DNA of 64,000 nucleotides from Adiantum capillus-veneris. Taxonomy: Eukaryota; Streptophyta; Polypodiopsida; Polypodiales; Pteridaceae. Both the position numbers and the translations under genes were made by a program. This document shows, one piece after another, positions 22,208-32,646 of this stretch. Location: positions 15,994,912 to 16,058,911 of the forward strand of contig CM043965.1 in the NCBI GenBank assembly GCA_014529385.2, written 5' to 3'. The notes under the pieces were generated by a model. The model saw only the letters and a list, made by a program, of their open reading frames with translations. It ran no database searches and had not been told where the DNA came from. How positions within the stretch are numbered: the first letter of the stretch is position 1; every line of letters starts with the position of its first letter.

Positions 22208-25200
22208 CTTGGATGACACTAGGTATGGGTAGTGGTCTATGGTCTTTGTGAGGTTTATTTTGCGTAGGGAACACTGTGTCTCTAATATGGATCTACCTAG
22301 GTACTGAATCTAGATCCCTTTGGGTATCTTCTACCAAACTCATTAATTGCTCGAAGTGTTTGATAGAGGAGGGTAAGGTCCTATCTTCTTCTTGGGCTCC
22401 TTGGGTCCTAGCCATTGTGGCTCATGATGATCTTCCTTGTTTGTTTCTTTCCTAGTGACCATTTTAGTCTCCATGGTGTCATTCAAATCAGAATCCTCTT
22501 CAGCATCGTTCATATACACGGGGTCATCACCAGTCCCTATGTTGATCTTTGAATTGGGATCTGACTTTGCTTCTTTTTGACATCTCTTCCTTCGTGTTTT
22601 CTTCTTCTTCTGAGATGGGAAAATTGATGTCGTGTCTCTTTCTTCAAGAATATAATTTTGGTTTTGGAGCATTGATCGTGTGGTACCACAGGTGTACTTT
22701 GTGATGGCTCCTCGATAACCTCAATTAAGTTCAATGGCGTGATCTTTGGTGAATTTGGATTATTAGGACATTGTGCAATCAAATGATCTATGCCACATCA
22801 ATTACCCATGAGTATCGGCATTGTAGTTGTACTCGCTTGATTGGTTTGCATTAGTGTGGCTTTCTTTTGTAGTCTATTAGGACACTCAGCTACACGATAT
22901 TTTGGTAGTTAATAGCATTGAAGAGATGGTCTCTTGGCAGTGAAATTGATATTTTGGCATCTTGCCGCAAGAGAAGCTACTTGATAGACAGGTTTCACTT
23001 GTCCCCAATAGTCCTCCATTTAGTATTGTGGAATTTCTTCAAGTGCATCAATCCCATAGGCAGTATTAGGGTCTAGATCATCCTTGTAATCTACACAAGC
23101 AATAGATAACTCACGATCCACTTGATTCATAGAAGTGATTCTCGGATGTGGGGGTTGCGGTCCTAGCACTAGAGGTGTTAATGGTGTTGTTTGAACAACA
23201 TTTTGGGCCCTAGGGACCATGTGTTGTGATGGTTATTCAAGAGGTGGGTCCGAAATCAACGCTGGCACTTGAGGTGTGTCCGTCCATGCTAAGGTTGGTC
23301 TATTGGCCATCGCACGTTTAAATACTATACAATCCTTGGCTTGATGACCATACCACCCACATGAATTGCAATTCCCATTAAATTTCACTCTAAACATAGG
23401 GCATTCACTAGGACTATGTGGACCAAAGCAAATTAAGCACCATTGTTGCTCTCTTTTGGGATACATATGATTGTTTTGTTGAGCAGACTGTCTCTAAGAC
23501 TTTCTTGTTGCCTTGGTGAGATCTGCTAAGGTCATCTCAGATATCTTGGCTCGTTAGCAATAGGCTTTATGGTCATTGGCTCATGCCGTGATGCTTGCGA
23601 GCTAGTAGATTTAGGCTCAACAGACACTCTTTCTCCTTGAATCATTAAATTTTTCCTCCAATTGGATCGCATTGATAGTGACTGCTTCCCAAATAGTGAT
23701 ACTTCTAATAACTAGGCCATTGTAATTATCCTCATGTCGTAGTCCCCTAATGAATCTATCTAGTAATTGGTTATTATTAAAGTGCTCATTTGGATTACAA
23801 CGAGAACTCAAATGCTTCAAGTGACTAATAAATTCTCTCACGGACTCTCCTTCCTCTTGTTGGGCTTTTTGGAGAGGCTACACCCTAGATCACTCCCTCT
23901 CGTATGTAATCTTTCAAGAACAGTCTCCTAAGAGTAGGGTAAATCGTTTTCTCTCCCACCTTTAGGGTCCTATACCAATCCCCAGCCTTCCCACTCAAGG
24001 TCGGGCTTAAACCATTACTCTTATGCATCTCATTGTGTTCTCCTAATGAATCGTATATTTGTTCAAATACTTCAATATGATTTCTCACATCCCCGTCTCC
24101 ACTAAAATTTTGGCTATTTGTGTTCCCAAACTTCTAGGCTGTCTATCAGGCATGTTACGCATATTTTCAGCAATAGATCGACCATTAGCTTGAGTAAATG
24201 TTGCCAAGTCACACAAGTGAGCAGGTATAATGGGGACAAGTCCTCTTGAGACTGCATGTGGAATGGGGGTTGGCATCGGGTTAGGCATATGGGTGATCCT
24301 CGGGTCCCAATCTGGGTACAATGTTGTGCCATGTGGTGGCCCAAAGTTCATATGTGTGGCCCTGAGCATAGCAGACATGGGATGTGACATGGAAATGTTA
24401 GCTGGTATGGTCTCATTGAAATAAGGGCTTGGATGTTGTGGTCGTGGAGCATAAGTTGTTGAAACAATGGGAGGGTAGGATCTACATGAGCTCAAGGGCT
24501 CATATGTGCATATGATTGATACACACTTGTAAGTATTGTTGTAGGCATTGGGCCACCATGTAGCAGTGCTTTACTAATAAATGAGTTCCATGACGTGTTT
24601 TTTGTCATGCCCATTATTGGGGTAGGCATGGTAGCCATGGTGTCATGAAGAGAAAGATTAGCTAAACTTGGAAAGGTAAAGCTATCATTTGTGGGCTCAG
24701 ATTGTATTGAGACCGCTAGCAAAACAATATATGGAGGATCCATCGGGATTACCGAGGGAGTCTTCATTTGTGATAAAGTTGGTTGCTTAGCCTTCCTTGT
24801 ATCCAAGAATCTCATGAGACACGCTGAAGGCATGTGGATCCCTTTGTTTTACCTCTCCAACTCAATAACCCTATGGATGACATCACAAAATCTTTGTTGT
24901 TTCTCCTCTACTACGCTAGTTCATACTCCCAGTTTTCATTTAGAAACACTCCATTTAGAATTGAGGTGCTAGGGGTGTCCATTGAACTAGATGCAATGTG
25001 GCTCTCTATGGTTTGACCCTTAGTGGTTGCTAATTCATGAGCACTCAATTTCTCAACTAGCATGGATGTTGACATAGGGGCCTTCTTTAGCTCTCTCTGT
25101 TGCTCTGCCTTGCGTAAGCTTTTGATTTTCTTTTCCCTAGCTGCAAGGATATATCACTCAACCTCTTGCACTTCGGCAAGGATTCCACCATCAGATAATA

Positions 25201-25259
25201 TAACTTTGGAGGGGAATAGCTCTAAAGAGTTAGGGAGTGCAGTGAACTGGGTTGCATGA
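22208..25259 (-). pseudogene. gag of element A2 (main part)
   Basis: Fragmented minus-strand frames form a gag. Leftward from 25259 come a charged N-terminal part (REKKIKSLRKAEQQ), a proline-rich stretch (24495-24085), a capsid core (GKAGDWYRTLKV near 23980, then FISHLKHLSSRC and LLDRFIRGLRHED at 23841-23617) and two zinc knuckles at 23450-23330. The first knuckle is CLICFGPHSPSEC (C-x2-C-x3-H-x4-C) and the second is CNSCGWYGHQAKDC (normal spacing). A lysine/acid-rich region (22672-22343) leads toward the protease on the far side of C. Many stops and frameshifts; not functional. Confidence 0.78.
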
Positions 25260-25364
25260 TTCGTTATTCGTCATTTGTTTTATTCATGAATAATGGTCGA
25301 TTAATACGTTCTAAAGATTTATCCATGCATATTATTCGCTGCCACATCAGCTTTTCTCAAAAAA

Positions 25365-25440
25365 AAAATTGATTATATCAATCGATAGACTATCGATCGA
25401 TAGGTTAAATCAATCTATATGTTTTCTATCGATATGGTAG
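25365..25440. repeat. Left subterminal ATCGAT cluster of K
   Basis: Overlapping variants such as CAATCGATAG, TATCGATCGATAGG and CTATCGATATGG lie about 110-180 bp from the left border. They resemble, in inverse orientation, the cluster near the right border. Confidence 0.6.
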
Positions 25441-25443
25441 TAG

Positions 25444-25452
25444 TATATAAAG
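25444..25452 (+). promoter_or_regulatory. Possible TATA box of the left K gene
   Basis: TATATAAAGG directed inward, just inside the ATCGAT cluster and about 1.1 kb before the BED-finger frame. Confidence 0.4.
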
Positions 25453-25979
25453 GCCAAATTTGTGTGTTTTAGCTACAATTCCCTTCATAAAGTTTCAAGT
25501 TAGCTCCTACATAGAAAGGTTGAGTTGTCAACTTAAAAAATCTTTGATTTTTTAAGAGAAAATTATTTTTAATGTATTATACATTAAAAATAAAATAATC
25601 ATATAGATTTGAATCATTTATAATTCTTAACAATAGAAGTTATTTTTTAACTCTATTGCTAAGTTTAAGTAAATTAATTTAAACAATAGAGACTATACTT
25701 TTAGCTCTACTTGTTTAAGAATAGATAAATAAATAATTGTACGCATTAGAGGCTACTTTTTTAGCTATAGTGCGAATGTACAATTCTAAACATTAGAAGC
25801 TATACTCTTAGTTCTATTTGTTTTAGAATAGATAGTAAAAGTGATAATTGATGGTTAAAATCTATCATAGCTATAATATGGGCACAAATAATAGTGTTAG
25901 TTCATACATTTTGGAACATATACACATACATGTAGGGTCTTTTGGTTATCATGAACAAGTGTTCTTACCTCCATATAGA

Positions 25980-26175
25980 CATAGAATAGGTCCACTTAGT
26001 GCCTCTTGGTTGTTATGAGATGATTCTCTTACTTCCAAGTGAGGTTTAAGGTACGAAGTAGGATTCACTTGGTTGCATAGAATAGGTCCACTTAGTGCCT
26101 CTTGGTTGTTATGAGATGATCCTCTTACTTCCAAGTGAGGTGTAAGGTATGAAGTAGGATTCACTTGGTTGTTAT
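25980..26175. repeat. Tandem repeat, 96-bp unit, about two copies
   Basis: CATAGAATAGGTCCACTTAG recurs at 25980 and 26076 with the rest of the unit, and a partial third unit follows. It lies in the gene-free 5' part of K. Confidence 0.85.
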
Positions 26176-26521
26176 CGAGCTTATGCTCTTACCTCTAAGT
26201 GAATATGGTGGACTACCTATAGAATTCCCTAGGATGTTATCGAGCTCCTACCTCCAAGAGACATAGATAGTGCAATGTGAGATGACTTCATCGCTCATTT
26301 AGGTTGTCTTGAGCAAACGTTCTTTACCACCTAGTAGCCAAGAATGATATATCCATTGGTGATCTTCCCTAAAATATTATCTTAACACTATTCATTCATC
26401 ATTTTAATTTAGCAAATCATATCCATAACCTTTTATCTTTCCCATTGCGCTATTATGGTGAAAAATTATAATCATAGTGTATCTATTGATTGTAAGATAT
26501 ATTTTGTTGAAGTCAGAAAGC

Positions 26522-26839
26522 ATGGTGCGAGGAAAAGAGTGGTCGTATGTGGAGGAAAAAGAGAGAGGCAAGACAGTTTCATTTTTGAAATGCAAACATT
26601 GTGGGCATAACATGCCACACAATGCAACTCGCATCAAAGAATATTTATTCGGCACTAATCCCAATGTGAAAGAATGTGGAGCACCACCTAATGACATATA
26701 GGTCCATTTTGCAGGGTATGTAAAGAAATGCAAACAGGCAGGACTTCTTCCTAAGAGACAGCAGGGTATGACAGGTGCGTCATCTGTCAACATAGAAGAA
26801 GTGAGTGTAGATCAAGAAGACTGTGGACCTTCAATGTGA
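26522..26839 (+). pseudogene. BED-type zinc finger fragment in K
   Basis: From the ATG at 26522 the frame reads MVRGKEWSYVEEKERGK, then FLKCKHCGHNM, then HNATRIKEYLF and a cysteine at KEC. This follows the plant BED-finger layout (aromatic residue, C-x2-C, then RxKxHL), with Tyr at the usual His position. A TAG at 26699-26701 interrupts it, and the frame goes on to a TGA at 26839. BED fingers bind DNA in hAT-type transposases and their domesticated relatives; no catalytic domain follows. It may be a remnant or an accessory DNA-binding protein. Confidence 0.55.
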
Positions 26840-27129
26840 TAGATGGTGAAATTTAAACATCTTTTCATGACAATGTATCTCACTTTTTCTCACTGTAGCT
26901 CCCTATTGAGCTATATATCTCACTTTTTTTATTAGTAGCAACAAAGTCAAGTATTGACTCTTACATAAACATAAGTATTAAGGACATTGCTTGGCAATCA
27001 AATAAAAAGACATTGCTTGACTCTCAACAAAGTCATCAATTAGCAACTCCAAAACAAATTCATTGCCATAAACATAGGAAGAATACAATGCGTCTCAAAA
27101 AAGGACGCTATAAATTGCCATTGAAATTT
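26840..27129. other. Gene-free spacer in K
   Basis: AT-rich sequence between the BED-finger fragment and the 3' end of the minus-strand frame; I see nothing recognisable in it. Confidence 0.5.
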
Positions 27130-27950
27130 TCAACTACAATCTTTAATGTCTTTAAGAAAGTGTAATATCCATCGCTTCTTCAAAATCTGCTTCAATGCTA
27201 CCTCAAGTATATCCACCATTTCTTGAATATCTGCCTCGTGACTTGGTCCTACCTCATCAGGCAAGGGAGAGAGAGGACCGTACCGCGCTTCATATCTGGC
27301 AAGTTTTGTCTTTAAAAAACATACTTTTTCTTCTTTGGCTGCCAACTTCTCTTGTAGAGAGAAAATGCTCTCTCCTTAGTTGGTTAGTGTAGCCCCTTGA
27401 GACACAATATTAACAATTTTTTCATGCTCATCTAGTAGGAGCACAACTGGCCTCTTTCGTGCAGGTGGATCTGCCTCCCCACGACGCGCTTGTACCCTTC
27501 TTTAGCTCTTCCAAGTCCGACACCAGCGTTGAAAGGACGGTCTGTCCAAAGGACACGCTTCTTCATTATATCTTGCACGAAGACTTGCTCGCTGGAGTAC
27601 ATGGAAACTTGATTATTGTTAGGTAGACTGTGCTCCTTTTGGATGAAGCATAGGAGCAACACACGCATGAGCCCTTTGTGTTGCAAATCTGAGATTTTCA
27701 ATGGTGTCGTTGCCGTGGCACGATTTGACCTCCTGAACGATACATCTTTCACAAAAAAAGAGGGACAACACTTGCGTACGTCTTCCAATTTCATTGGTTC
27801 GCCCTCCAAACCTTTGGGTTTTGCGGCCTCAATAAAGAATACGGAAAAGTCTTGAGCCCCGTAACGCATGCTCTCCTCTCTGAGGATGCGTTGAGACTCT
27901 TCGTGATCAAGCTCACCATCAACATTGGGAGGAGCATATGGGGCTACCAT
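27130..27950 (-). pseudogene. Unknown protein gene in K, broken
   Basis: The frame from 27950 (MVAPYAPPNVDGELDHEE) is coherent for about 155 residues (QDFSVFFIEAAKP, CCPSFFVKDVSF, DIMKKRVLWTDRPF). Near 27480 the coding sense passes to another frame (ARKRPVVLLLDEHEK). That frame has a TAA near 27378, then continues as a probable coiled coil (KEEKVCFLKTKLARYEARYG) to 27130. I recognise no family. It lies 268 bp downstream of the kinase on the same strand. One frameshift and one stop make it a pseudogene. Confidence 0.5.
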
Positions 27951-28217
27951 TTCCTATCGAATCACTCAATAAATAATTAGATCAAAAAAATAGATACACG
28001 TTGATTAAAAAACTACAGTCAATGGTACAATCAATGGTAACATTCACACAATTTTAAAATTCACATCTCTCTCATCAATTTGACAACAGCAATGTAATAA
28101 AATAGCATGAAATTTCAAATCAATGGACATGAGACAAGAAAAAACTATATCATTGCAAAGTATCGACACGTTTTCAAATTAAAAGGTATGATTTCAAATT
28201 TCAATCATTGGATGGCC

Positions 28218-29585
28218 TCAAGCCTGCACTATCTGGGAGTGTGCGACCAACATGTTAATGCCTTGTAACATGCTGAGGAGATCATGTGAGGACTTGCGCT
28301 GGGTGGGATTGGTAGATACACAAGTGCGCAGGACTTCCTGAAAGCGTCTCAGGAAAGCGATATAATTAGTGTCATCATCCTTAGGTAAATATTTAAGGAG
28401 TTCTTGAATGTATTTACAAAGGGAGTAGATATCTTGGCTGCGCATGAAGAGTGGAGGACTTATCGATGTACATTTGGGAGCCACCCACCAATATCGCTTA
28501 CTCCAGGCTTCCCTTGTCGATGGGAGAAGATCTGGAAACTTTGAAAATGTGTTCTCTGTGGGGAACAAGGTTGCACTACCCCAATCACATATGCTTACAT
28601 ATACTCCAACCCATCCAAAATGCAGCAAGATACTCCCATGAACATCATTGTGAGTGATGTTATTTGCGTGCAAAAAGATGAAGGTTCTGATCAATCCATT
28701 AATGATAGGCCATATATTCTTCTTGACACCTTCAAAGGTCCCCTCGGTGTCTCTGAAACCTTTGCTCATGGCCACATTCTTCCCCTCCTTTTGAAGTCTC
28801 TCTAGCCAGTGGTCGAGTTTTCCACCATTCCACATCTTGAAGATGAGGGTGGGTGCTCGCGTGGCATGTCTTGCCAATCCCAAAGCCGCAATGATTCCAT
28901 TGTGAGTGATATTCATAATTGTGGCTTCATGCAACGCTATGTCATTGGCACTCTTTTGGCCATCACCGTTGATTAGTTTGCCAGCATAAAATTCATCTAT
29001 GAAGGTTTGATGGTTGACTTTCACCTTCGTGACCATGCCGTATCTACCTTCTCCAATGCTTGCCATTTGTGGAAATTCAATGCAAGCCATGCGCATGATG
29101 ACGAGGTTGCATTGGTCTAAACTTACCATGTTGGGCGGCATTGGATCATTGCTAGAGATTGGTACTTCCGAAGCGGAAGGCACTTCGGGTATATCCTTGG
29201 GCTCTTCTTTGATCCTTGGTCTCTTTCCCTGTTGCTTCATGCTTCTGTAGAGGACCTCTACTTCATTTATACAGTCCATGAAGCCAGACTTCCCTTTAAT
29301 TTGCTTGTCAAGGGTTTCTGCAACTCTGCAAACTTGCCTTATGATTCGACTCACGTCATGGCCCAACTGACCACCTGTAAGGACTTCAATCCTACCTGAA
29401 GCACCACAAAATTTTGCAACTAGTGCTGCATATGTAGCACTACATAACCCATCCAAAAATGATTTGTATGAGGACTCTTGCAAGACTTCCTAGAGGCGAT
29501 CACTTCGTAATCCATAAAGATGAGTGCATACGAATTCTTCCACATATTTGCACTCAACTTTTGTTATCTTGCCTGTAGTACCCAT
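28218..29585 (-). pseudogene. Protein kinase-like gene in K, amber at codon 32
   Basis: The ATG at 29585 opens a 455-residue frame whose only stop before 28218 is a TAG at 29492-29490. The kinase domain lies at about residues 170-440: glycine loop IGEGRYGMV, YAGKLI with the ATP-binding lysine, the catalytic loop HNDVHGSILL where HRDLKPEN is usual, and CDWGSA in place of DFG. The catalytic Asp is kept, but the usual Lys and metal-binding Asn of the loop are His and Ile, so activity is doubtful even without the amber. The N-terminal 130 residues are of unknown type. It is probably a host kinase captured or maintained by the element (inference). Confidence 0.75.
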
Positions 29586-29599
29586 GATGTGCGTAGAAG

Positions 29600-30800
29600 C
29601 TAAAACAAAAAAACAAAAAATCAAAACTTCTCAGGAGTATAAGTGACATGTAATACAATACAATCTAGTCATTCTTTACAACACAACCATTGGGCAATCA
29701 CCCTAAACCCTAAACCACTGGTTTACATGAATGTAATTTATGATTAATATACACAAGAACATGCACACGATTATGCATGATGTTAATTATGATTTTCATA
29801 TCATAAAGAAATATGTTATGAATTTTCAAATCAAAAACCTTGCTTGTATGAGACATTATCAATAGGAATGTGACGAAGTCATAGAAATACGCATTATTTT
29901 ACAAATTACAAAGATTACTGTAAAATATGGTGTCACATGTGTATCCTTCTCATTGTAAGGATTTAAGCAAGTCCTAAGCACCAGAAATAGGGGTTTTATT
30001 CCCGTTGGAAGAGAAAAAGATAAACATTCGATCCAGACTCCAAGAACAATTACACTATAAAAATCGATACCTCATCAGATAATGGTTTTTTTTTCCACAA
30101 ATTGTGTCTAAAAGAAACTCCTCCCGTTGTAAGAACCGAAGATCATGACGCTACGAGTAGTTTAAAGATTACACTTCTCATTATACAGATCTACAATGTA
30201 GATCTATGAATCATATGGTCCATGACTACGTATATTGAGAAATGTATAGCTTAAAGACTCACTAGAGTATCTTCTTCTATTGTAAGAACCAAGGCTCAGA
30301 CGCAGGAAGAAGTATGTTTTTTGTAAGCTCACATTTCATTGGAACTTATTTTACCTAAAGCATCGTACAAAGCAAGAGTGTCGTGAGACATATAGCAAAT
30401 GCACATGCTATCTAATGATCTCCTAAAACACCGTACAAAGTATGAGTGCCGACAGGAATATCAAAACAATGTACAGTGTTATCTAAATTCTTAAAATATT
30501 GATTCAAGTAAGAGTGATGCAAAGCATATCAGAACAAGAGTCAATGTTTTTTTTTTTTTTAATGGAAGTAAAATATAAAATCAGACAAGCCATAGTAATC
30601 TCTATATCCTAAATTTTAAACTGTTATGTGATTAAGAGGGCCCGAAGGCGTATCAGAGACACATATAGTAATATAATCACATGAAAGTAAAATTTAAATT
30701 ATTTACGTATAAAAAGATGAATTTGAAGAGAAAAATTGCTTACCAGTACGCGAAGCTGACCTGCTCGAGAGTATGAGGGAGAGAGTGTGAGCTGTAGGCA
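29600..30800 (-). other. Leader exon and intron of the K kinase gene
   Basis: A good acceptor (long T-rich tract, then TTTTAG) ends at 29600, 15 bases before the kinase ATG. A good donor (CTG|GTAAGC) starts at 30743. Together they predict a leader exon near 30744-30800 and a 1.14-kb intron without coding content. This places the promoter close to the right border of K, reading inward. Confidence 0.5.
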
Positions 30801-30804
30801 ACTA

Positions 30805-30960
30805 GAAAGCTCAAAAATCGATATCGATCGAAAACGTATCAAAGTAGGATGCGCGTTTTTTTAATAGAAATCTAGCGTATCAATCAATACCCTATTGATC
30901 GATACTCTATCGATCGATATTTTATCAATCGATACAGTATCGATCGATAGATTACAAATT
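30805..30960. repeat. Right subterminal ATCGAT cluster of K
   Basis: At least eight ATCGAT or near copies (for example ATCGATATCGATCG, CTATCGATCGATATT, TATCGATCGATAG) lie about 90-240 bp from the right border. Confidence 0.65.
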
Positions 30961-31050
30961 ATTCAAAAATACCTTGTATTTTACGATAATATGCGAATAA
31001 TGACGAGTTATTTGATATAAATTACATTATTCGATCGAATAAATACAACG

Positions 31051-31244
31051 CAAGAAGTGAATGGAGTATTCACATGCACACTCTCCAGGAGCATGGGCTC
31101 TATATTGGTCATGAATGGTGAATTTACTTCCCCACCTCCTTCATTTGCATTGCTAGCTCCATATTCGAAACAAGTGGCTCTACTAAACGTCTCTTTCAAG
31201 CGGCTAAACACGCTCCGCCTGGACCGTGGGCCCTTGGCATGCAT
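31051..31244 (-). pseudogene. gag N-terminal fragment of A2
   Basis: The frame reads GPRSRRSVFSRLKETFSR and then ends in NTPFTSC at the K border. It is followed, past K, by TQFTALPNSLELFP at 25260. The Arg-Ser-Val-Phe-x-Arg-Leu motif is common in plant retroelement polyproteins. Confidence 0.55.
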
Positions 31245-31262
31245 GTCTTATACTAAAAAGAT

Positions 31263-31274
31263 GTTTTGATAACA
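31263..31274 (-). promoter_or_regulatory. Degenerate primer binding site of A2
   Basis: The minus strand reads TGTTATCAAAAC, nine of twelve positions as in TGGTATCAGAGC, one base from the LTR end. Confidence 0.45.
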
Positions 31275-31275
31275 T

Positions 31276-32169
31276 TGTTAGGGAATGTGGCATATCATGG
31301 TGGGTGGAGTCGGAGCTTTGACATGGAGTTAAGTGTCTGGAGAGGGAGAGAGGGAGAGAGAAAACACGCTATATCTCATTGATTAAACTTCTTACATATA
31401 TATATCTCTAGAGTTAAATAGATCAGCCACCCCTCTACCATGCAAAAAGTTCTAGAACTAAAAGGGTGATCCTCATCACATTGTGACAGGGAAACTTCCC
31501 TCATAGGTTAAATCACACAACAAAGGGCTTAGAAACCCAACTAATTTTATGTTTCCCTTATATGCACTCTTGATTTTAGAGGGAAGAACAACATGAATGC
31601 TGGTGAGCATACTTTTGGCAAAATACTTAGAACGTCTACTCACGGTGGGTCTCAAAACCCACCCTCTTTATTTATAGGGTGAATGAGGTAATAAAGGAGT
31701 GAAGGATGCATTGCATAAACTTTTGCAAATGTGCAAAAGTTTGCATAGTTCTATAAAATAAAGGCTTTTCCATAGCCTACAATAGGCATATGTGAGAATG
31801 GAATGTCAAAAAGTTTTGGTGAGTTTACAAACTGACTGTCTATAAGCCTTGGCAAGAAGCTAAACGCCACACATGCTATGAGGCTTTCAACAATGTTTCC
31901 TGCTCCTCACTCGGCTAGACGAGATCAATGATGAGTTGTGCTAACACTTCGTAAGAATAGCCATTGGCGGGTGCAGTATTGTCGAGAATGGTCACTGAGG
32001 GGTCATACACGGGCTTCACAGTCGAGAGGAGAGGGGCCAACAAACGTCACTAAGCAGAGCCTTCGTGAATAGTGAGCTAATGCACAGATGTTATGGGTGT
32101 TGAGCTAGTAGCATTCCTCGTTAGGAAGGTTTTGGTTGAGCTATCTTGTTGAAGCCTAAAATATCAACA
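31276..32169 (-). repeat. Probable 5' LTR of A2
   Basis: The block starts TGTTAGGG and ends ATCAACA on the plus strand (TG...CA), lies directly outside the primer-like site, and has a minus-strand TATA box (TATAAATA, 31676-31669). No second LTR is present for comparison, so the outer border is inferred from the terminal bases only. Confidence 0.5.
31669..31676 (-). promoter_or_regulatory. TATA box in the A2 LTR
   Basis: The minus strand reads CTATAAATAAAGAGG, directed toward the gag gene. Confidence 0.45.
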
Positions 32170-32285
32170 TGTTTTTTCGTTTTGTTTTTATTTTTTGCCG
32201 TAGGTTGAGTTGAGATGGGGTTTGGATTATGGAGTTAGTGTCTTATTAAAAAGCTTCAACAAAGGAAGGATGACAAAGAACTTTG

Positions 32286-32473
32286 AAGTGTTTGGTTGGT
32301 GTCTGGGTGATGAAGACAACAATGTTCTTAGCAAAATCAAACAAAAGAAAATTATTGATTGGGTCTCTTATTGCCACCCTAAGTTTGGCTCGTATTAGGA
32401 CAATGCTCTCAACAAAATCAAACAAAAGAAAAATATTGATGGGGCCTCATATTACCACCCAGAGTTTGGTTTA
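32286..32473. repeat. Tandem repeat at the left edge of D (two copies)
   Basis: A unit of about 80-110 bp (AATGTTCTTAGCAAAATC... and CAATGCTCTCAACAAAATC..., each ending in an AGTTTGG word) occurs twice here and a third time on the far side of D at 50611-50705. Confidence 0.72.
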
Positions 32474-32596
32474 TGAGATGCAACTCTACACCCAGCCATG
32501 CCCTATAAAGGCCCTGCCTTGCAAATAATGGGGCCCCCTGGACTGCATGGCTCCATCCTGGCCCTTGGCCTGTCCGGTCCTACCCTAGGCCTAACA
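32474..32596 (-). repeat. 3' LTR of D
   Basis: Starts TGAGATG and ends CCTAACA on the plus strand; the segment GCCATGCCCTATAAAGG and the end ACCCTAGGCCTAA match 50515-50612. Confidence 0.55.
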
Positions 32597-32646
32597 TTAC
32601 TCCCCCAATGGAGAAGCATTTTTGTCCTCGAAAACAAAAGTGGTTA
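32597..32646 (-). promoter_or_regulatory. Polypurine tract and stem-loop of D
   Basis: The minus strand reads TTTTGTTTTCGAGGACAAAA, then TTGGGGGAGTAATG, just before the LTR. The same order, a CGAGGAC hairpin followed by a purine tract, is found in B, C and E. Confidence 0.55.

Larger units (their letters stand above)
25260..31050. mobile_element. Insertion K: putative DNA transposon with kinase and BED-finger genes
   Basis: The A2 gag frame stops near 25260 and resumes near 31051, so about 5.8 kb were inserted. The insert is AT-rich at both ends, and ATCGAT clusters lie at similar distances (about 100-240 bp) from each border and in inverted relation. Genes read inward from both ends. No transposase, clean terminal inverted repeat or target duplication could be identified. 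The words TTATTCG and TCGTCATT recur near both borders in inverted orientation. The exact ends are uncertain by some tens of bases. Confidence 0.55.
13561..32169 (-). mobile_element. LTR retrotransposon A2 (Ty3/gypsy), minus strand, split by C and K
   Basis: Reading leftward: a 5' LTR (32169-31276), a degenerate primer site, an N-terminal gag piece (31244-31051), insertion K, the rest of gag (25259-22208), element C, and protease (14107-13566). The two halves join exactly at the TTATT duplication that flanks C. Downstream pol is absent because element B abuts at about 13560. It is the oldest retroelement of the left third, since B, C and K all lie in or against it. Confidence 0.72.

Noticed and set aside
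25260-31050. An 8-bp hAT-type target duplication for K (for example GAATAATG at 25290 and 30993)
   Set aside because: The candidate words lie inside the insert and the resulting ends do not match as inverted repeats; the borders remain open.
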